Shown here piece by piece: positions 23,301-32,080 of a stretch of DNA of 62,000 bases. The position numbers and the translations under genes were made by a program. Each line of letters starts with the position of its first letter. Position 1 is the stretch's first letter. Source of the stretch: Phoronis australis (lineage: Eukaryota; Phoronida; Phoronidae); NCBI GenBank assembly GCA_002633005.1, contig NMRA01000261.1, positions 1 through 62,000 on the forward strand. Reading direction: 5' to 3'. Below the pieces are notes generated by a model. It saw only the letters and a program-made list of their open reading frames with translations. It did not search any database and was not told the origin of the DNA.

Positions 23301-26300
23301 AAGAGGCAAACGTAAAAAAATAAAATTGCCACAAGAGAAAACAGCGGTAGTTGGATAGGAGCACATCCGTCAAACTTTCAGGAAGATCCTACAAAGGGTC
23401 AATGAAATATAGCCGTAGACACAAAATAGAAAATCGCCACTAGGGGCACCACAGAAGCTGAACCCGTCCAAAATTCAAAATCAGCTGTGGTCTTCTCATC
23501 AGAAACACATCTGCCAATTTTCAAAATGTTCCTTAAGAGCGTTTGGCGAATAAAGAGGCAGACGCCAAATATGCCTACTAGATGGTGCAGAATAAGTCAA
23601 ATCCATCTGAAAATGAGAAGGCTACTGTCGTATCAGTAATAGAAACCTATTTGTCAAATTTCAAGAAAATCCATCAACGAACTCCAAAGATACAGCCAGG
23701 CAAACATAAAAAACTAAAATTGCCACTGGAGGCACACTGGTAGCTGAATCAGTCCAAAATTCATCGCCACCTGTCGTCTGCCTCACAGGCCAGCATCTAC
23801 CAAGTCTCATTAAGATCCTGCAAGGGGTTTAGGCGATACAGCAGCAGATTGCGGACACCCAGACGGATATGACAGCAATATGCTCACATGTGTGGGTGCC
23901 TAAAAATCTTCAAATGGTAATCAAAAACTGTGTGTAATTTCTCTGAGAAAACTTACCGTTTGCCCACATCAGCTATGACATCATTCAACTGATTGATCAG
24001 TTGGTCCAAACATACAGCTGCTTGTAGTTCTAGCACAGTCACCTTAGAAATAATTGGATAGAGTTCAATTTACATTTTTAGTAACTAAAAGTTGAAAATA
24101 AGACCAAATTTCAGACTAAAGTGCACAACAAGTATAAAAGTATGCGAAACCTTTCAAGTTCCTACACTATGTATCAAACCTTCAATTTAGAAATTCTTAA
24201 ACCAACTAAAGAAATTAAGCTCTTTTTGCTGACAGGCAACAACTCACAACTCGCAGGGAACAGCAGTTGTGTCTTACCTCTGCTGAAGTAGCTGTTTGTT
24301 GAAGTTCATTAAATGTTTTCTTAGGCACAAACCCATCAGCAACACTGACTCTTGTCCCTACATCAGATACATGTGAACCAATATCAACCATAATACCAGC
24401 ATCACAAACTAGTACCCCGTCTGTATTCACACCAATGTCCATAACACTCAAATCATCTGTCATCACACCAGTGTCCAGTAAGGAAGTATCCTCCAGCTTG
24501 GCCATTAGACCGATATCACACTTCTCCCTCTGACCATCAGTCATCAGTCCAATGTCCCGGCTTGAAACAACAGGAAGGTCAGTCATCAGACCCACATCAC
24601 ACTTCTGTATTCGAGCGGGACTCACTATACAAGCATCAGCCTCAGTCTCAGATAAGCTGGCACCCATTATACCCACGTCACTACCAGGAACTGTATGAAC
24701 AGGTACTGCCATTTCTTGGTAGACTGGACACAATCTGTCCATTGTCTTATTCATCACTTCTTTACATAGTGAGTCGGAATGTATTTGTTTTATGGGCATT
24801 TGAAGAGCACTATCCGTTTGAGTTCGAATGAAGCTTGAGGGACTGACCACAGGTGTCTCAACTGTTGACAGCGCCATACTGTCCGCATCAATCGAGAGAA
24901 TGGAAGATGTCATCTCAGAATCACCATCAGGCAAACAGACACCACTATCACCTGCCGCTGCAGTGAGACTGTTGATGGCAGCTGAACTGACAGACCTATC
25001 CAGATTGTGTGCAATGAAGACTGGGCTATTGGCATTCAGGGTCGTCACCAACGGAGAATGGTGAGCAGGACTAAATCCTCCGATGTCTTTACTCAATTTA
25101 TGACGCCATTTCATAAGTAATGACATGTTGCACCCATGCTCTTCTGCAGGTTTATCACAAGTCTGACACCAGTAAATAAGCTTGTAGGTCATCTCTTTAG
25201 ATTTGCTGCCTGTTGTCGTCTCAAGACTATCCACAAATTCACCTTCAATTTCATCTTTGGCTTGAGATATCACATCTTCAGCTAAGTTCCTCACTGTTCG
25301 CCCAAGGTGATCATATTCATTGACTATGTCTACAAACGGTCAAAACAAGCATGAAAAGCAGTCTCGGTAAGTGCAAAATGAATTTGATAACATTTTTTTT
25401 GTAATTGTATTGTCTCAGGTCCCCATTATGTCCCTGCTTGCCCACGTAATGTGTACCTTACGCTCCCCATTGTGTGAAACAGAATCCCTGTTTGTGTAAC
25501 CCATGTAAAACCGTAACACAGAGTTGTGTTTCAAAGAGGTTTTCATAACAGTTACTAGACTAACTGATCAATTACAAACTTTCCGTATTATTCGCATTGC
25601 TGACAACAAGGAACACTTCTACAATAAAGCCTGAACAATAACTAAAATTGACTGAAGTTGAAATCTCCTGCGATGTGGAAGCACAAATATATGCTGTGCC
25701 TGGTGAAAGAAACCTTGAAAATCCCAAGGTTTAAAATGTGTTAACTTTGTATTTTAGAAAATTTTAAGATTACGTAGCAGATTAATTCATGGCAATCCTT
25801 AGAAACATAAACATTGGCTATTGAGCGGCACATTTCCAATTCAGTCCAGACATTTCAATTCAATTTAAATGAAACAATCAAATCACAATAAATGTCGCTC
25901 AAATCTAGAGTAGTGAGTTAATTCATTATGTCATGTCATACAAGGCTACTATTGTGGGTGGCTGTTATGGGGTATGGGAGTTGGCAGGGGAAAAATGGGC
26001 TACTTCAAAGTACGATAAAATAACAATGAAACAGTTCAAAAAGCAAAACTTCACTTATGAGCTCCATTCCAACCACCATAGAAAACAGGTAGTCTGGTTA
26101 ACTTGTCTTATTTCAAGACTTGGTTTTCTGCTATTGTGTGAAATGGGGTGTCTCAATGTAATAATTCTATTACACAAACAGCGCTCACTATAACATTAAA
26201 TTTGAACATTTATTTATTGCCAAATTGAACAGCGTGCTAAAATACGTGGCACAAAACCTGGTTTAGTTCTGAAGAACAAACTTATATCAGGGCTTGGAAT

Positions 26301-29300
26301 GACCAATGACAAAAAACGCGGAAACTTTTACGGCCCAAATCATGCGCGCTACCCAGCCTTGAAATGGTCGATGTGAACCTTCCCCCGACAAAAATCGGGA
26401 AGACTAAAAAAAAAAAAACGTTACCACCATCAGTAGCATGCGTCTGCGTCCTTTTAGCTCGTCCATCCATTCCCAACCCACACATTTTTGGCTCCAGAGC
26501 CGTAGTATTTGTCGGCGCAGTTTACAATAACACGAGACGCCATTGAAAATCCCACCACGCTATCCCAGATGCCTCGGCAATGTTGACAATTTACGTTCCT
26601 CCGAAACATAAAGAGCAACTTCCGCTGTTCGAGGTGAACGTCGTCTGCAACGCCGCGGTAAGAAAGGAATTTGCCGCGGAAATTTTATATCAAATCCGAT
26701 TTTTTTTTATGCGGAAATATAATAAAATGCGCGGACAGAACATTTGAAAAAAGCGGAAATCCGCGTTTCCGCGGAAAATTCCAAGCCCTGTTATATGTGG
26801 CAAAAATATAAGGTTGAGACGAATTCATTATAACATCACAAAACCCACCCAGTACTTCATCAAAGTATTCCCATATAAGGTTGAAGGTGGGTTGGCATTC
26901 ATTATCCAGCGTTACAGCAAGGTAATCAAACGTTGCTAAATTGTGACTGCTCAGTTCTGGATGGTACGACTCTGAACTGCAGCTCACATAGGCTGCAATA
27001 AACAAACATCAAATAAGAACAGATCAATAGCCTTCCAAATCCTGTTCTGTTCATTAACAGCTGCTCACAGTGACTCCAATCCACAAACATCAAATGTGCA
27101 CAACCCCATGAAGTTCAGCAGATGTGTTCACTAACAACTGCTATCACAGGCTACAATCCCCAATCATAAAACATGAATAGAAGTGTTCACTGACTGCCAC
27201 CAGTTGGAACTAGACTACCATTACACCCAGATCACATACACAATTGTCTGAATACGTAATCAAGTATTACACTGCAATGATTTTCGCAAGCATTATTGAT
27301 ATCAACTAGAGATTTCTATTCCTCAAATATTATCTATTTCCTGTAGCCAAGGAAACAATTTTCCAGTTGCTATACTTTCATGTAAGGGAATTTTAAGTTC
27401 TTACAGAGATTATGTACCCAACTGATAATGAACATATGAAGAATCTGAATCCACCTTCAACTTACTGCTTGACAGGAAACTAACTCGAACGCAAATTATT
27501 TCACAAGTTAGACAGGGAAGAAACAAGTTACAGGATATGGCATGCAAAACCGTTTTACCATTTTTTTGTCTAAAAGGCCAACTCAAGTTACTGTAGACTG
27601 TTACCTGATGTAAAACTGTTCTTTATCTCCGTAATCTTGTCAGTAGCAACTAACATGTCACCAGGCATTTCCCTTTCACATACAGGTTCTCTGGGCAAGG
27701 TATCCAATTGGATGACATGGTGCATGCATGCATGTGCCAATCCTGGGTCACTGTAGGTCAGCGTAGTTAGGGATGAAGTAACGTCAGATGACGAAACGGG
27801 TTCACACAACGTGGACAGATCCTGGGATATTGTGTTAGTAAACCAAGGTTCAGCGTCGCTAAAGTTGGACTCGTACGAAGTGTTACCTTTAGTAAAACGG
27901 GGCAACTGTTAGAAAGCAAGCTTGATTTAGGCCGTAATATGAATACTGAACCAAGTAACGCTTTTATTCACCACATGCTGAGAAGCTGTTAATTTTCATT
28001 ACACGCCACTTTACAAGACACACTAATTACAGAATGTTTACAGTTAAATGAAGAAATGATGGTTATTTTAACATATCAAACTGTTGAGACTTAAACAATT
28101 ATGTGTCACAATGTGGTATTAAGGCAGAACTTGGGATTGAATCGAAGAAGTCGATTTTGGAAGAGCTGGTCAACACTATGTCTAACAGAATTGTGGTTTG
28201 TGGCAATGGAAACTATCATGGTTGGGAAACAATCAAATCCAATATTTTAAGCACATGGGCTTCATTTTTCCTCATATATTTCAAACTGCTAAGCATATTA
28301 GAAAAACGATACGACAAAGTGGATAACACTGCACTTCCATTACCAGAGTATTTACAGCAAGGTGACAGACAGTCATAATCTTGCTCCATTCTTGTTCCAC
28401 AATCAGTGTTCAATACTGCCATGCACAGATCACTCTTCTCTGTGTTCCCCCCAGTAGTGCTTACTGCGAAAACTCTGTAATGATACAACAACATGCACAA
28501 GTCAACTGCATGGTAGAATCAACAACAAGAATACATAGACTTAACAGATTCCAAGTGCCAATAGTTACACTCACTAATTCAAGGCACAATAAACTTTGAT
28601 ACCATGCTGAAGACCAAAAATCTCCTTATCATGCGCGCACTCAGGGGGGGGAGCAATGTGGGCAAAAAGGTCCGCCTAAGAGAGACAAAAAGTCAGAGAA
28701 AATGAGGCATAAGTCTATTAAACATGCAAAAACAAGCAATTCACAGAGGTGCTCCCGTTTTTTTTTTATTTTTTTGTTTCTTTTTTAGTCCGCCCGCTTT
28801 TTTGTTACCAAAAGGTCCACAAAGCCAGGAATCCGAGCCCCCCATATTGAAGGCCGGGTGCGCGCAAACAAACTTTTTCTTAACATTTGGATTCCAAGAG
28901 ATGCATTAAATTTAAGATGCCTGAAGAAACAACAGGAAACCAAGTTTTCAATCCTGACTTGTTTTGGCACGAACATCCACCATTCTCAAGATGCATTCAA
29001 CTTGGGGTTGGATATCCAAACATCATTAGATAAACAATATAGAGAAGCACAAGAATGGGGCAAGGCACATTCACAATGAAGAGATACAGCGATGTCTGAG
29101 ACTCGACGTGCAAAATGTTTCTATTGAAACATTTAGTTGTCTTTATTCAGTCACTAGTGTTACTAGTCAAAAACCTTTGACAACACTATAAAAGCACACT
29201 CACACATCGCTTCAGTCCCTCACACATCGTGTCCATCACTCACACATTGCCTCCATCACTCAGACATTATCTCGATCACTCACATATCACCTCCATCACT

Positions 29301-31604
29301 CACACATCACCTCTATGACTCACACATCGCCTCCATCACTCCCTACGTCCAGGGTCCTTCGCTTTCTCAAGGCCATCTTTGTACCATCCATTTCAAAATA
29401 GTTGGAGGTAAGAAGGAACTCTCGGATGCTTCCGTAAGACATCATAATACGCCGACAGTTGGCAGGTTGTTTAATGAACAAATTCAATATCTGCTCATCA
29501 GTCAATTCCATGGGGCCATAAATGTTAAACAAACTGGCAAATTTCCTGCAATAAAAACAAAATAATAAACAAATGTCGACAAAATTAGATTCAACAATGT
29601 GTCACTGGACAAGAGCTGACCATGAAAATACAGTTGTTTCTTCAAATTTAAACAAAATTCCAAAATTCTCATCTCTCAAATCTGTAACTGAAAGCTTGAA
29701 CATTGGTTAATGTACTCTATTCAGTCTTTAACTATGTGCAGTGCCATGGTAGCTATACAATTTACCACTTGTAAGATGATGGAAATATCTCTTCCTAATA
29801 TATTTGGTTGAGAAATTTGACAACACAAACTTCTCTTTTCTGCCGTACATTGGTATACGTTGAAGAAGCTTCATCGTAGTTAACTCAGTCATACTAAAAC
29901 AACTAGATCACTATGCCGCTTGCTAATCTTAGTGATGTTTCAGAATAAATGCACCTTGTAAGTCTATTTCAGAAAGTTACATTATTAATAAAATAGATTT
30001 AAGGTTGTTACATCCAAGTAGGTCTCTCTTTCTATCAACAATGATAAGCAAAGCAAGGGCCTCATGGTTGAACAATATTTCCACTCGTGTGATGGACTTT
30101 TATATTACAAATAAATCCAGGTGTCATTTTAAAGCATGTAAAATAAGTTTAGAGAAACGAGCGCAAGACGCATTTGAGGTTGAGAAACTGCAATAAAGTA
30201 AATTGAGGAACACTAACTCTGGAGGATTTTTATGATAGGCAAAGCAAGGACCTCTTTGTTGAACAATATTTCTACTCATGTGATGGAATCTTATATTACA
30301 AATAAATCCAGGTAAGCATGTCAAAAATGTGTAGAGAAACAAGTGCAAGACGCATTTGAAGAACTGCAATAAAGTAAATTGAGGAACACTAACTCATCAC
30401 AATAGAGGATTTTTAGAAATTTTAGTGAGACTTCAAAGTGGATAAATTAAAATTAAGAACAACTCAGAAGAACCTGAAAGGCTAACTACATCCTACCTCC
30501 ACAGCTTGTGAACAATATGATCAACATTCAAGTCACCAACATCACTTGTAGTCGTACTACAGGAGTCTTCAGCTGTACATACTACAGTTGTCATACTCGG
30601 AGAAAAGGTGTCTATAGTGGTCACATTATCAGTTACTTCTGAACCACTAATCTCAGTAGTCTCATATGCTGGCATTATAAAGGATGATGACATGTCTTGT
30701 ACAAGATGGACATCTGGCAGCCTGAATGATCCATCATCCTGCATCAAGTATGTATCTGGTGTTTCTTCAGTTTTTAGTGCAGCAGGATGAAATACAGGAG
30801 CCTCTGGACTTAATCCTGAAGAAGTCCGCTGCACAGGTGGGCTGCTGGCAAGTGGTTGCTGGTTACAAGGTACTTTCATATTAGTGACACCATAGAGAGA
30901 CATGACAGGGGACTCCACAGCGAGATCCGAATCAATTGAATCTGGCACTTTTGAAGGCCAGAAGGACGATGTTGGCATTTGACCATCAATGTAGGCAACA
31001 GTTGAGCGAACACTGTGTGACGTGTACACAACTGGGCCAGAATTGTTTTCAACAAGATGTTGTTGTCGAGGATCAGAAGATTCCAGAGTGTCATCTGGGT
31101 CACGTGAGGGACCAGATACTGATAACCAATCAACACTTCCGTAGCAGTTCTGTGAGACTTGGGGACTATGTGGCCAATTGGATACATTGTCACAAGGTGG
31201 CACGCGTGCACTGCACACAAATTCAGTAGGCCTACGTTTCGTCAAGGCTCGATGTGCTGGTCTGCCTGGTGGCTGAGGCTGCATAATACACTTTGTGGAG
31301 TTGTTTGTAATGGGCTGTGCCAGCAGAGGTGTTTCTGGGACGTGCATGGGATACATGGAGTGTCCATACGGTAGCTGGTGGATACAAGAATGAGAAGGAA
31401 CCATCAGGCTTGCTGGTACAGGTGATGTCACTGGTGGCGAATACACCAACCTCATTGGGTGTGGGGATATTCCTGACTGTGGCGACGCTTCAGAATGATG
31501 CACTGCTTGGTATGATGCAACATGAGCATGACTTTGGGCATGTGGAACCACAGGTGGAGCTACATGCATGTAGTAGTGCGCCATCTGTGGGGCGCCAACC
31601 TTGT
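8303..31604 (-). CDS. TTC3/DZIP3-like RING-H2 E3 ubiquitin ligase with two CCCH zinc fingers, 14 exons seen
   Basis: Exons in transcript order: 31604-30497, 29545-29347, 27905-27605, 26992-26849, 25329-24278, 24042-23957, 20579-20496, 20494-16453, 14855-14567, 11841-11704, 10887-10707, 10004-9768, 9033-8950 and 8398-8303. All splice phases agree and the frame stays open, even across the single N at 20495, giving about 2,670 codons from the first in-frame ATG at 31584. Order of parts: Pro/His-rich N-terminus, winged-helix-like exon, acidic linkers, a CxxC/HxC cluster with D-x-G-[ILV]-M motifs, Ser/Pro-rich repeats, helical region, two CCCH fingers, RING-H2, stop. The winged-helix, helical and C-terminal RING arrangement resembles TTC3 and DZIP3 ligases. 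RING-H2 domains recruit E2 enzymes for ubiquitin transfer, and CCCH fingers of this spacing often bind RNA. The family name rests on remembered domain patterns, not a search. Exon 31604 begins in phase 2, so an upstream exon must exist and may be untranslated. Confidence 0.75.
8950..9033 (-). CDS. Ligase exon: first half of RING-H2
   Basis: The exon is 84 bp, phase 0 at both ends, between TTTTCAG and GAG|GTAGGG. It codes PDDCVVCFDSLKYGELKS followed by LDCGHEFHLE. The ligands seen are the CVVC pair, the Cys and His of DCGH, and the following His of EFH. With CIKRW and CPTC in the last exon this makes a full C3H2C3 (RING-H2) set with no missing zinc ligand. Confidence 0.88.
9768..10004 (-). CDS. 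Ligase exon: end of second CCCH finger and Pro/Thr linker
   Basis: After TTCTTCTAG the exon starts TGT TGT TAT GCG CAT, supplying the third Cys and the His of the second CCCH finger. About 70 residues rich in Pro, Thr, Val and Ser follow. The exon is 237 bp with phase 0 ends. It must end at GAG|GCAAGT, a GC donor, because the next exon (PDDC...) is in phase only with that site. Reading on without splicing meets TGA at about 9737 and would give a form lacking the RING. Confidence 0.8.
10707..10887 (-). CDS. Ligase exon: CCCH zinc fingers 1 and most of 2
   Basis: The exon lies between TATGCAG and CCCAAG|GTAAGT. Finger 1 is C-NSFMSRGF-C-SKGSS-C-TFA-H, an exact C-x8-C-x5-C-x3-H pattern. Finger 2 begins C-SRFMSKVG-C-TYGPK and is completed across the intron by C-CYA-H, again C-x8-C-x5-C-x3-H. 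The fingers are about 18 residues apart. Fingers with this spacing occur in RNA-binding proteins such as the TIS11 and Unkempt groups; RNA binding here is inference. Confidence 0.85.
11704..11841 (-). CDS. Ligase exon: C-terminal part of the helical region
   Basis: The exon runs from TTTCCTGCAG to ACTAA|GTAGGC and codes ADVIHVITRIRTSHGSLNGL then PLHKIVEEAVTVVQ. Joined to the end of the exon at 14567 (FEKLVTRMMEQFPDFTR), it forms an amphipathic helical module with a GSL-x-GL turn. It resembles the helical domain found ahead of the RING in TTC3/DZIP3 relatives. That match is from memory and moderate. Confidence 0.72.
13106..13634. other. Assembly gap, 529 N
   Basis: A run of N inside the intron between ligase exons 11841 and 14567. 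Open frames drawn through it are artefacts. An exon could be hidden, but the flanking exons are already in phase with each other, so none is required. Confidence 0.97.
13640..14560. repeat. Tandem, degenerate monomers of the GCCACTAGGGGGCAC repeat family
   Basis: Successive segments share the same ordered words: AAAAACTAAAATTGCCA, CTAGGGGGCACAC, CGTCCGAAA, a variable GTGCCAAATTTCATGAA, GGGTTTTGGAGA, then a GACGGACG-rich stretch and a short hairpin ending TGTGGGCGCA. The first unit carries a (CGGA)n run near 13823-13867 and the hairpin TGCGTCCACATAT...ATATGTGGGCGCA near 13880-13908. Related decayed copies lie at about 11040-11400, 22900-23900, 43430-43590 and 44000-44200. No open frame or target duplication could be assigned. 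Confidence 0.7.
14567..14855 (-). CDS. Ligase exon: basic linker and start of helical region
   Basis: The exon lies between TTATCCAG and ACAAG|GTACAT. It codes KPFPRRLGDIDILPKP, an acidic helix-prone stretch, a basic cluster VGVKKKKGIK (possible nuclear localisation signal) and FEKLVTRMMEQFPDF, the first helix of the module continued in the exon at 11704. The phase (2 in, 2 out) fits both neighbours. Confidence 0.78.
14856..16452. other. Ligase intron between 14567 and 16453 exons
   Basis: Mostly AT-rich sequence with no recognisable transposon ends. The exception is a CpG-richer patch at about 16210-16390 carrying an ATG in good context on the plus strand, listed separately. Confidence 0.5.
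16335..16368 (+). other. Possible antisense first exon starting MADDHW, low confidence
   Basis: Within a locally CpG-rich patch, AAAGATGGCGG gives a strong start context. The frame reads MADDHWSLATI up to ATAG|GTATCC, which could be a splice donor. No downstream plus-strand exon was identified and the frame closes soon if unspliced. It could be a nested antisense gene or a chance ATGGCGG. Confidence 0.2.
16453..20494 (-). CDS. Large Ser/Pro/Thr-rich ligase exon with two coding minisatellites
   Basis: One open frame of about 1,347 codons runs from the single N at 20495 to the donor CCAG|GTAAGATG at 16452. In transcript order it holds 25 identical-looking 21-residue units (beginning NVPDRLTETE, ending SALSSS), three divergent relatives, a Ser/Pro/Thr-rich stretch, eleven 20-residue units of the form LPSSVVTP...STHLPPSLIP, a Gln/Met-rich stretch (AVYQHVMAMQQYQLM), and a long low-complexity tail ending GGYGNKP. 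There is no folded domain. Each 21-residue unit contains a T-S-P site, a possible proline-directed phosphorylation site. The N at the 5' end means the true start of the exon is probably missing. Confidence 0.8.
17605..18265 (-). repeat. 60-bp coding minisatellite, about 11 copies
   Basis: On the plus strand the unit contains GTGACCACCGAGGAAGGAAG and GGGATGAGTGAGGGAG. On the coding minus strand it gives PLPSSVVTP, a variable SSTHL, and PPSLI, 20 residues per unit. Copies differ at several positions but never break the frame, so the array is older than the neighbouring 63-bp array and appears constrained in frame. Confidence 0.9.
18920..20494 (-). repeat. 63-bp coding minisatellite, 25 copies without visible differences
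   Basis: The same asparagine codon recurs at 18917 and 20492, exactly 25 periods of 63 bp apart, and I see no base difference between the copies. Three degenerate units continue to about 18720. The unit codes NVPDRLTETE, then SKTSP, then SALSSS. The array ends at a single N. Because 63 is a multiple of three and no unit frame contains a stop on the plus strand, a spurious 600-codon antisense frame also exists. Confidence 0.95.
20496..20579 (-). CDS. Ligase exon, helical segment, 3' end cut by an assembly join
   Basis: After TTTCTACTCTAG the exon reads CVSNGDVHRQALMS, IERKMETIRKLVES. The split Arg codon CG|A joins it in phase to the exon at 23957. It looks like a continuing amphipathic or coiled-coil helix. 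No donor is seen before the N at 20495, so the end of this exon, an intron, and the start of the repeat exon may all be missing there. Confidence 0.72.
20850..21900. repeat. Clusters of AATAGTTCGTACA motifs, possible element ends
   Basis: Variants of TAGTTCGTACA occur at least four times between about 20857 and 20990 and again between about 21808 and 21885. One pair shares a longer stretch (TTCGTACAC, then TATTTGCGTCAG versus TATCTTTGTCGG). The two clusters flank about 0.8 kb of unrelated sequence. They may be subterminal repeats of a decayed DNA transposon, but no terminal inverted repeat or target duplication was found. Confidence 0.35.
22900..23900. repeat. Second block of the GCCACTAGGGGGCAC family, strongly decayed
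   Basis: Several consecutive monomers repeat the words AATTGCCACT, GTCCAAAATT, CAAATTTCAAGAAAATCC and GGCAAACATAAAAAACTA. The last one ends, like the block at 13.6-13.9 kb, with a GACGGATATGACAGCA-type stretch followed by CTCACATGTGTGGGTG. The shared ending shows that the two blocks are copies of one composite element. Confidence 0.6.
23957..24042 (-). CDS. Ligase exon, helical segment
   Basis: An 86-bp exon between TTTCTAAG and AACG|GTAAGT coding VTVLELQAAVCLDQLINQ then LNDVIADVGK. It starts in phase 0 after the exon at 24278 and ends with two bases of a split Arg codon completed at 20579. The residue pattern suggests an amphipathic helix. Confidence 0.75.
24278..25329 (-). CDS. Ligase exon with CxxC/HxC cluster and eight D-x-G-[ILV]-M-type motifs
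   Basis: The exon opens with a helical stretch (IVNEYDHLGRTVRNLAEDV). A compact cluster WCQTCDKPAEEHGC (C-x2-C-x6-H-x-C) could bind one zinc ion, and a basic patch MKWRHKLSKD follows. After a Ser/Thr-rich linker come about eight short repeats: DVGIM, DVGLMTD, DIGLMTD, DIGLM, DTGVMTD, DIGVNTD, DAGIMVD and DVGTR. These look like short linear binding motifs. Splice sites are GTTTGTAG and GAG|GTAAGAC. I do not know an experimentally described partner for the motif. Confidence 0.78.
26288..26790. mobile_element. Non-autonomous hAT-like element, 503 bp, in a ligase intron
   Basis: The element begins CAGGGCTTGGAAT and ends with the reverse complement ATTCCAAGCCCTG (13-bp inverted repeats). The direct repeat TTATAT flanks both ends (26282-26287 and 26791-26796). 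It has no long open frame. The interior contains CG-rich CGCGGAAA words and an A-run. The CAGGG terminus suggests hAT; the visible target duplication is 6 bp rather than 8, so the superfamily is less certain than for the 4683 element. Confidence 0.8.
26849..26992 (-). CDS. Ligase exon, acidic helical linker
   Basis: Between TTTATTGCAG and CTGG|GTGGGT the exon codes YVSCSSESYHPELSSHNL, then ATFDYLAVTLDNECQ and PTFNLIWEYFDEVL. The donor GTGGGT, rather than the closer GTACTG, is chosen because only it leaves phase 1, needed by the exon at 25329 (joining EVLD to IVNEYDHLG). No domain is recognised. Confidence 0.68.
27605..27905 (-). CDS. Ligase exon, Ser/Thr-rich linker
   Basis: Between TTCTAACAG and ACATCAG|GTAACAG the exon codes about 100 residues starting LPRFTKGNTSYES, with a run of Ser/Thr/Asp residues and later HVIQLDTLPREPVC. 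Phase 0 in and 1 out fits both neighbours. No domain is recognised. Confidence 0.72.
29210..29346. repeat. 20-bp intronic minisatellite directly next to a splice donor
   Basis: The unit TCACTCACACATCGCCTCCA is repeated about seven times with changes. On the minus strand the array begins at the donor of the exon at 29347: the intron opens GTAGGGAGTGATGGAGG, which is itself a repeat-like unit. Length changes of the array would alter sequence right after the donor. Confidence 0.85.
29347..29545 (-). CDS. Ligase exon: winged-helix-like domain
   Basis: Between TTTTATTGCAG and CTGGAC|GTAGGG the exon codes KFASLFNIYGPMELTDEQ, ILNLFIKQPANCRRIMMS, YGSIREFLLTSNYFEMDG and TKMALRKR. The pattern of helix-helix, then YGSIREFLL, then a short strand pair ending in a basic cluster resembles the winged-helix segment of TTC3-related proteins. 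It is the best folded-domain candidate in the N-terminal half. Confidence 0.75.
30043..30417. repeat. 191-bp tandem duplication in a ligase intron
   Basis: Copy one starts GATAAGCAAAGCAAGGGCCT at 30043. Copy two starts GATAGGCAAAGCAAGGACCT at 30234 and ends near 30417. Both contain TTGAACAATATTTC, ACAAATAAATCCAGG, CAAGACGCATTTGA and TAAATTGAGGAACACTAACTC. The copies differ by scattered substitutions and small indels. Confidence 0.88.
30497..31604 (-). CDS. First seen ligase exon, Pro/His/Ser-rich
   Basis: After TTTCTGTTTCAG the exon reads KVGAPQMAHYYMHVAPP and continues for about 360 residues rich in Pro, His, Ser and Thr with no folded domain, ending VDHIVHKLWR at GGAG|GTAGGA. The ATG at 31584 is the first in-frame start and may be the initiator, but the exon begins in phase 2, so it may equally be internal. 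TTC3-like proteins usually have TPR repeats N-terminal to this point; none was found upstream in the window. Confidence 0.7.
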
Positions 31605-32080
31605 CTGAAACAGAAACCCCCGACCTTGAAAATAATTGATGAAGCAGTGAATGAACAGAATTGACAGCTTTGTTTTTGATTTCTGGATTGGAGGACTACT
31701 ATGCAAGATGTAAGGAGCCATATGGCGTGCTTGGATTCCTCATGAGCAGTAAGTATCAAAAATCTCCCACTAAGATGAACTTTATTGGATGTTTTTCTTT
31801 GTGACTCATAATTATTTTAAATGAAAATGTTGACATGCCTTTGGCGGACAAGTGGTTATGGAATATCACATTATTAAGTTGTATCAACAGTAAATTTTGA
31901 AAACCTACGTTCTTATCTGACCACCATCCTCAAACTGTGAACCTATCAATGGTGTTTATTGTGTTTTCAATCAAGGACTCAGACCTTGTTGGTCTGCCCA
32001 TTGTAACTCAGGTGAACATTGCATTTACAGTCAACATTCAGTCATTCTTGAGCAGCACAATTTTAAACCTGGCAAGAACA

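Noticed and set aside
24562-25064. Plus-strand frames opposite the D-x-G-M exon
   Set aside because: Antisense shadows of the supported minus-strand exon 24278-25329.
28858-29079. Plus-strand frame of 73 codons in a ligase intron
   Set aside because: No recognised domain, no splice context, and it lies between two in-phase exons of the minus-strand gene.
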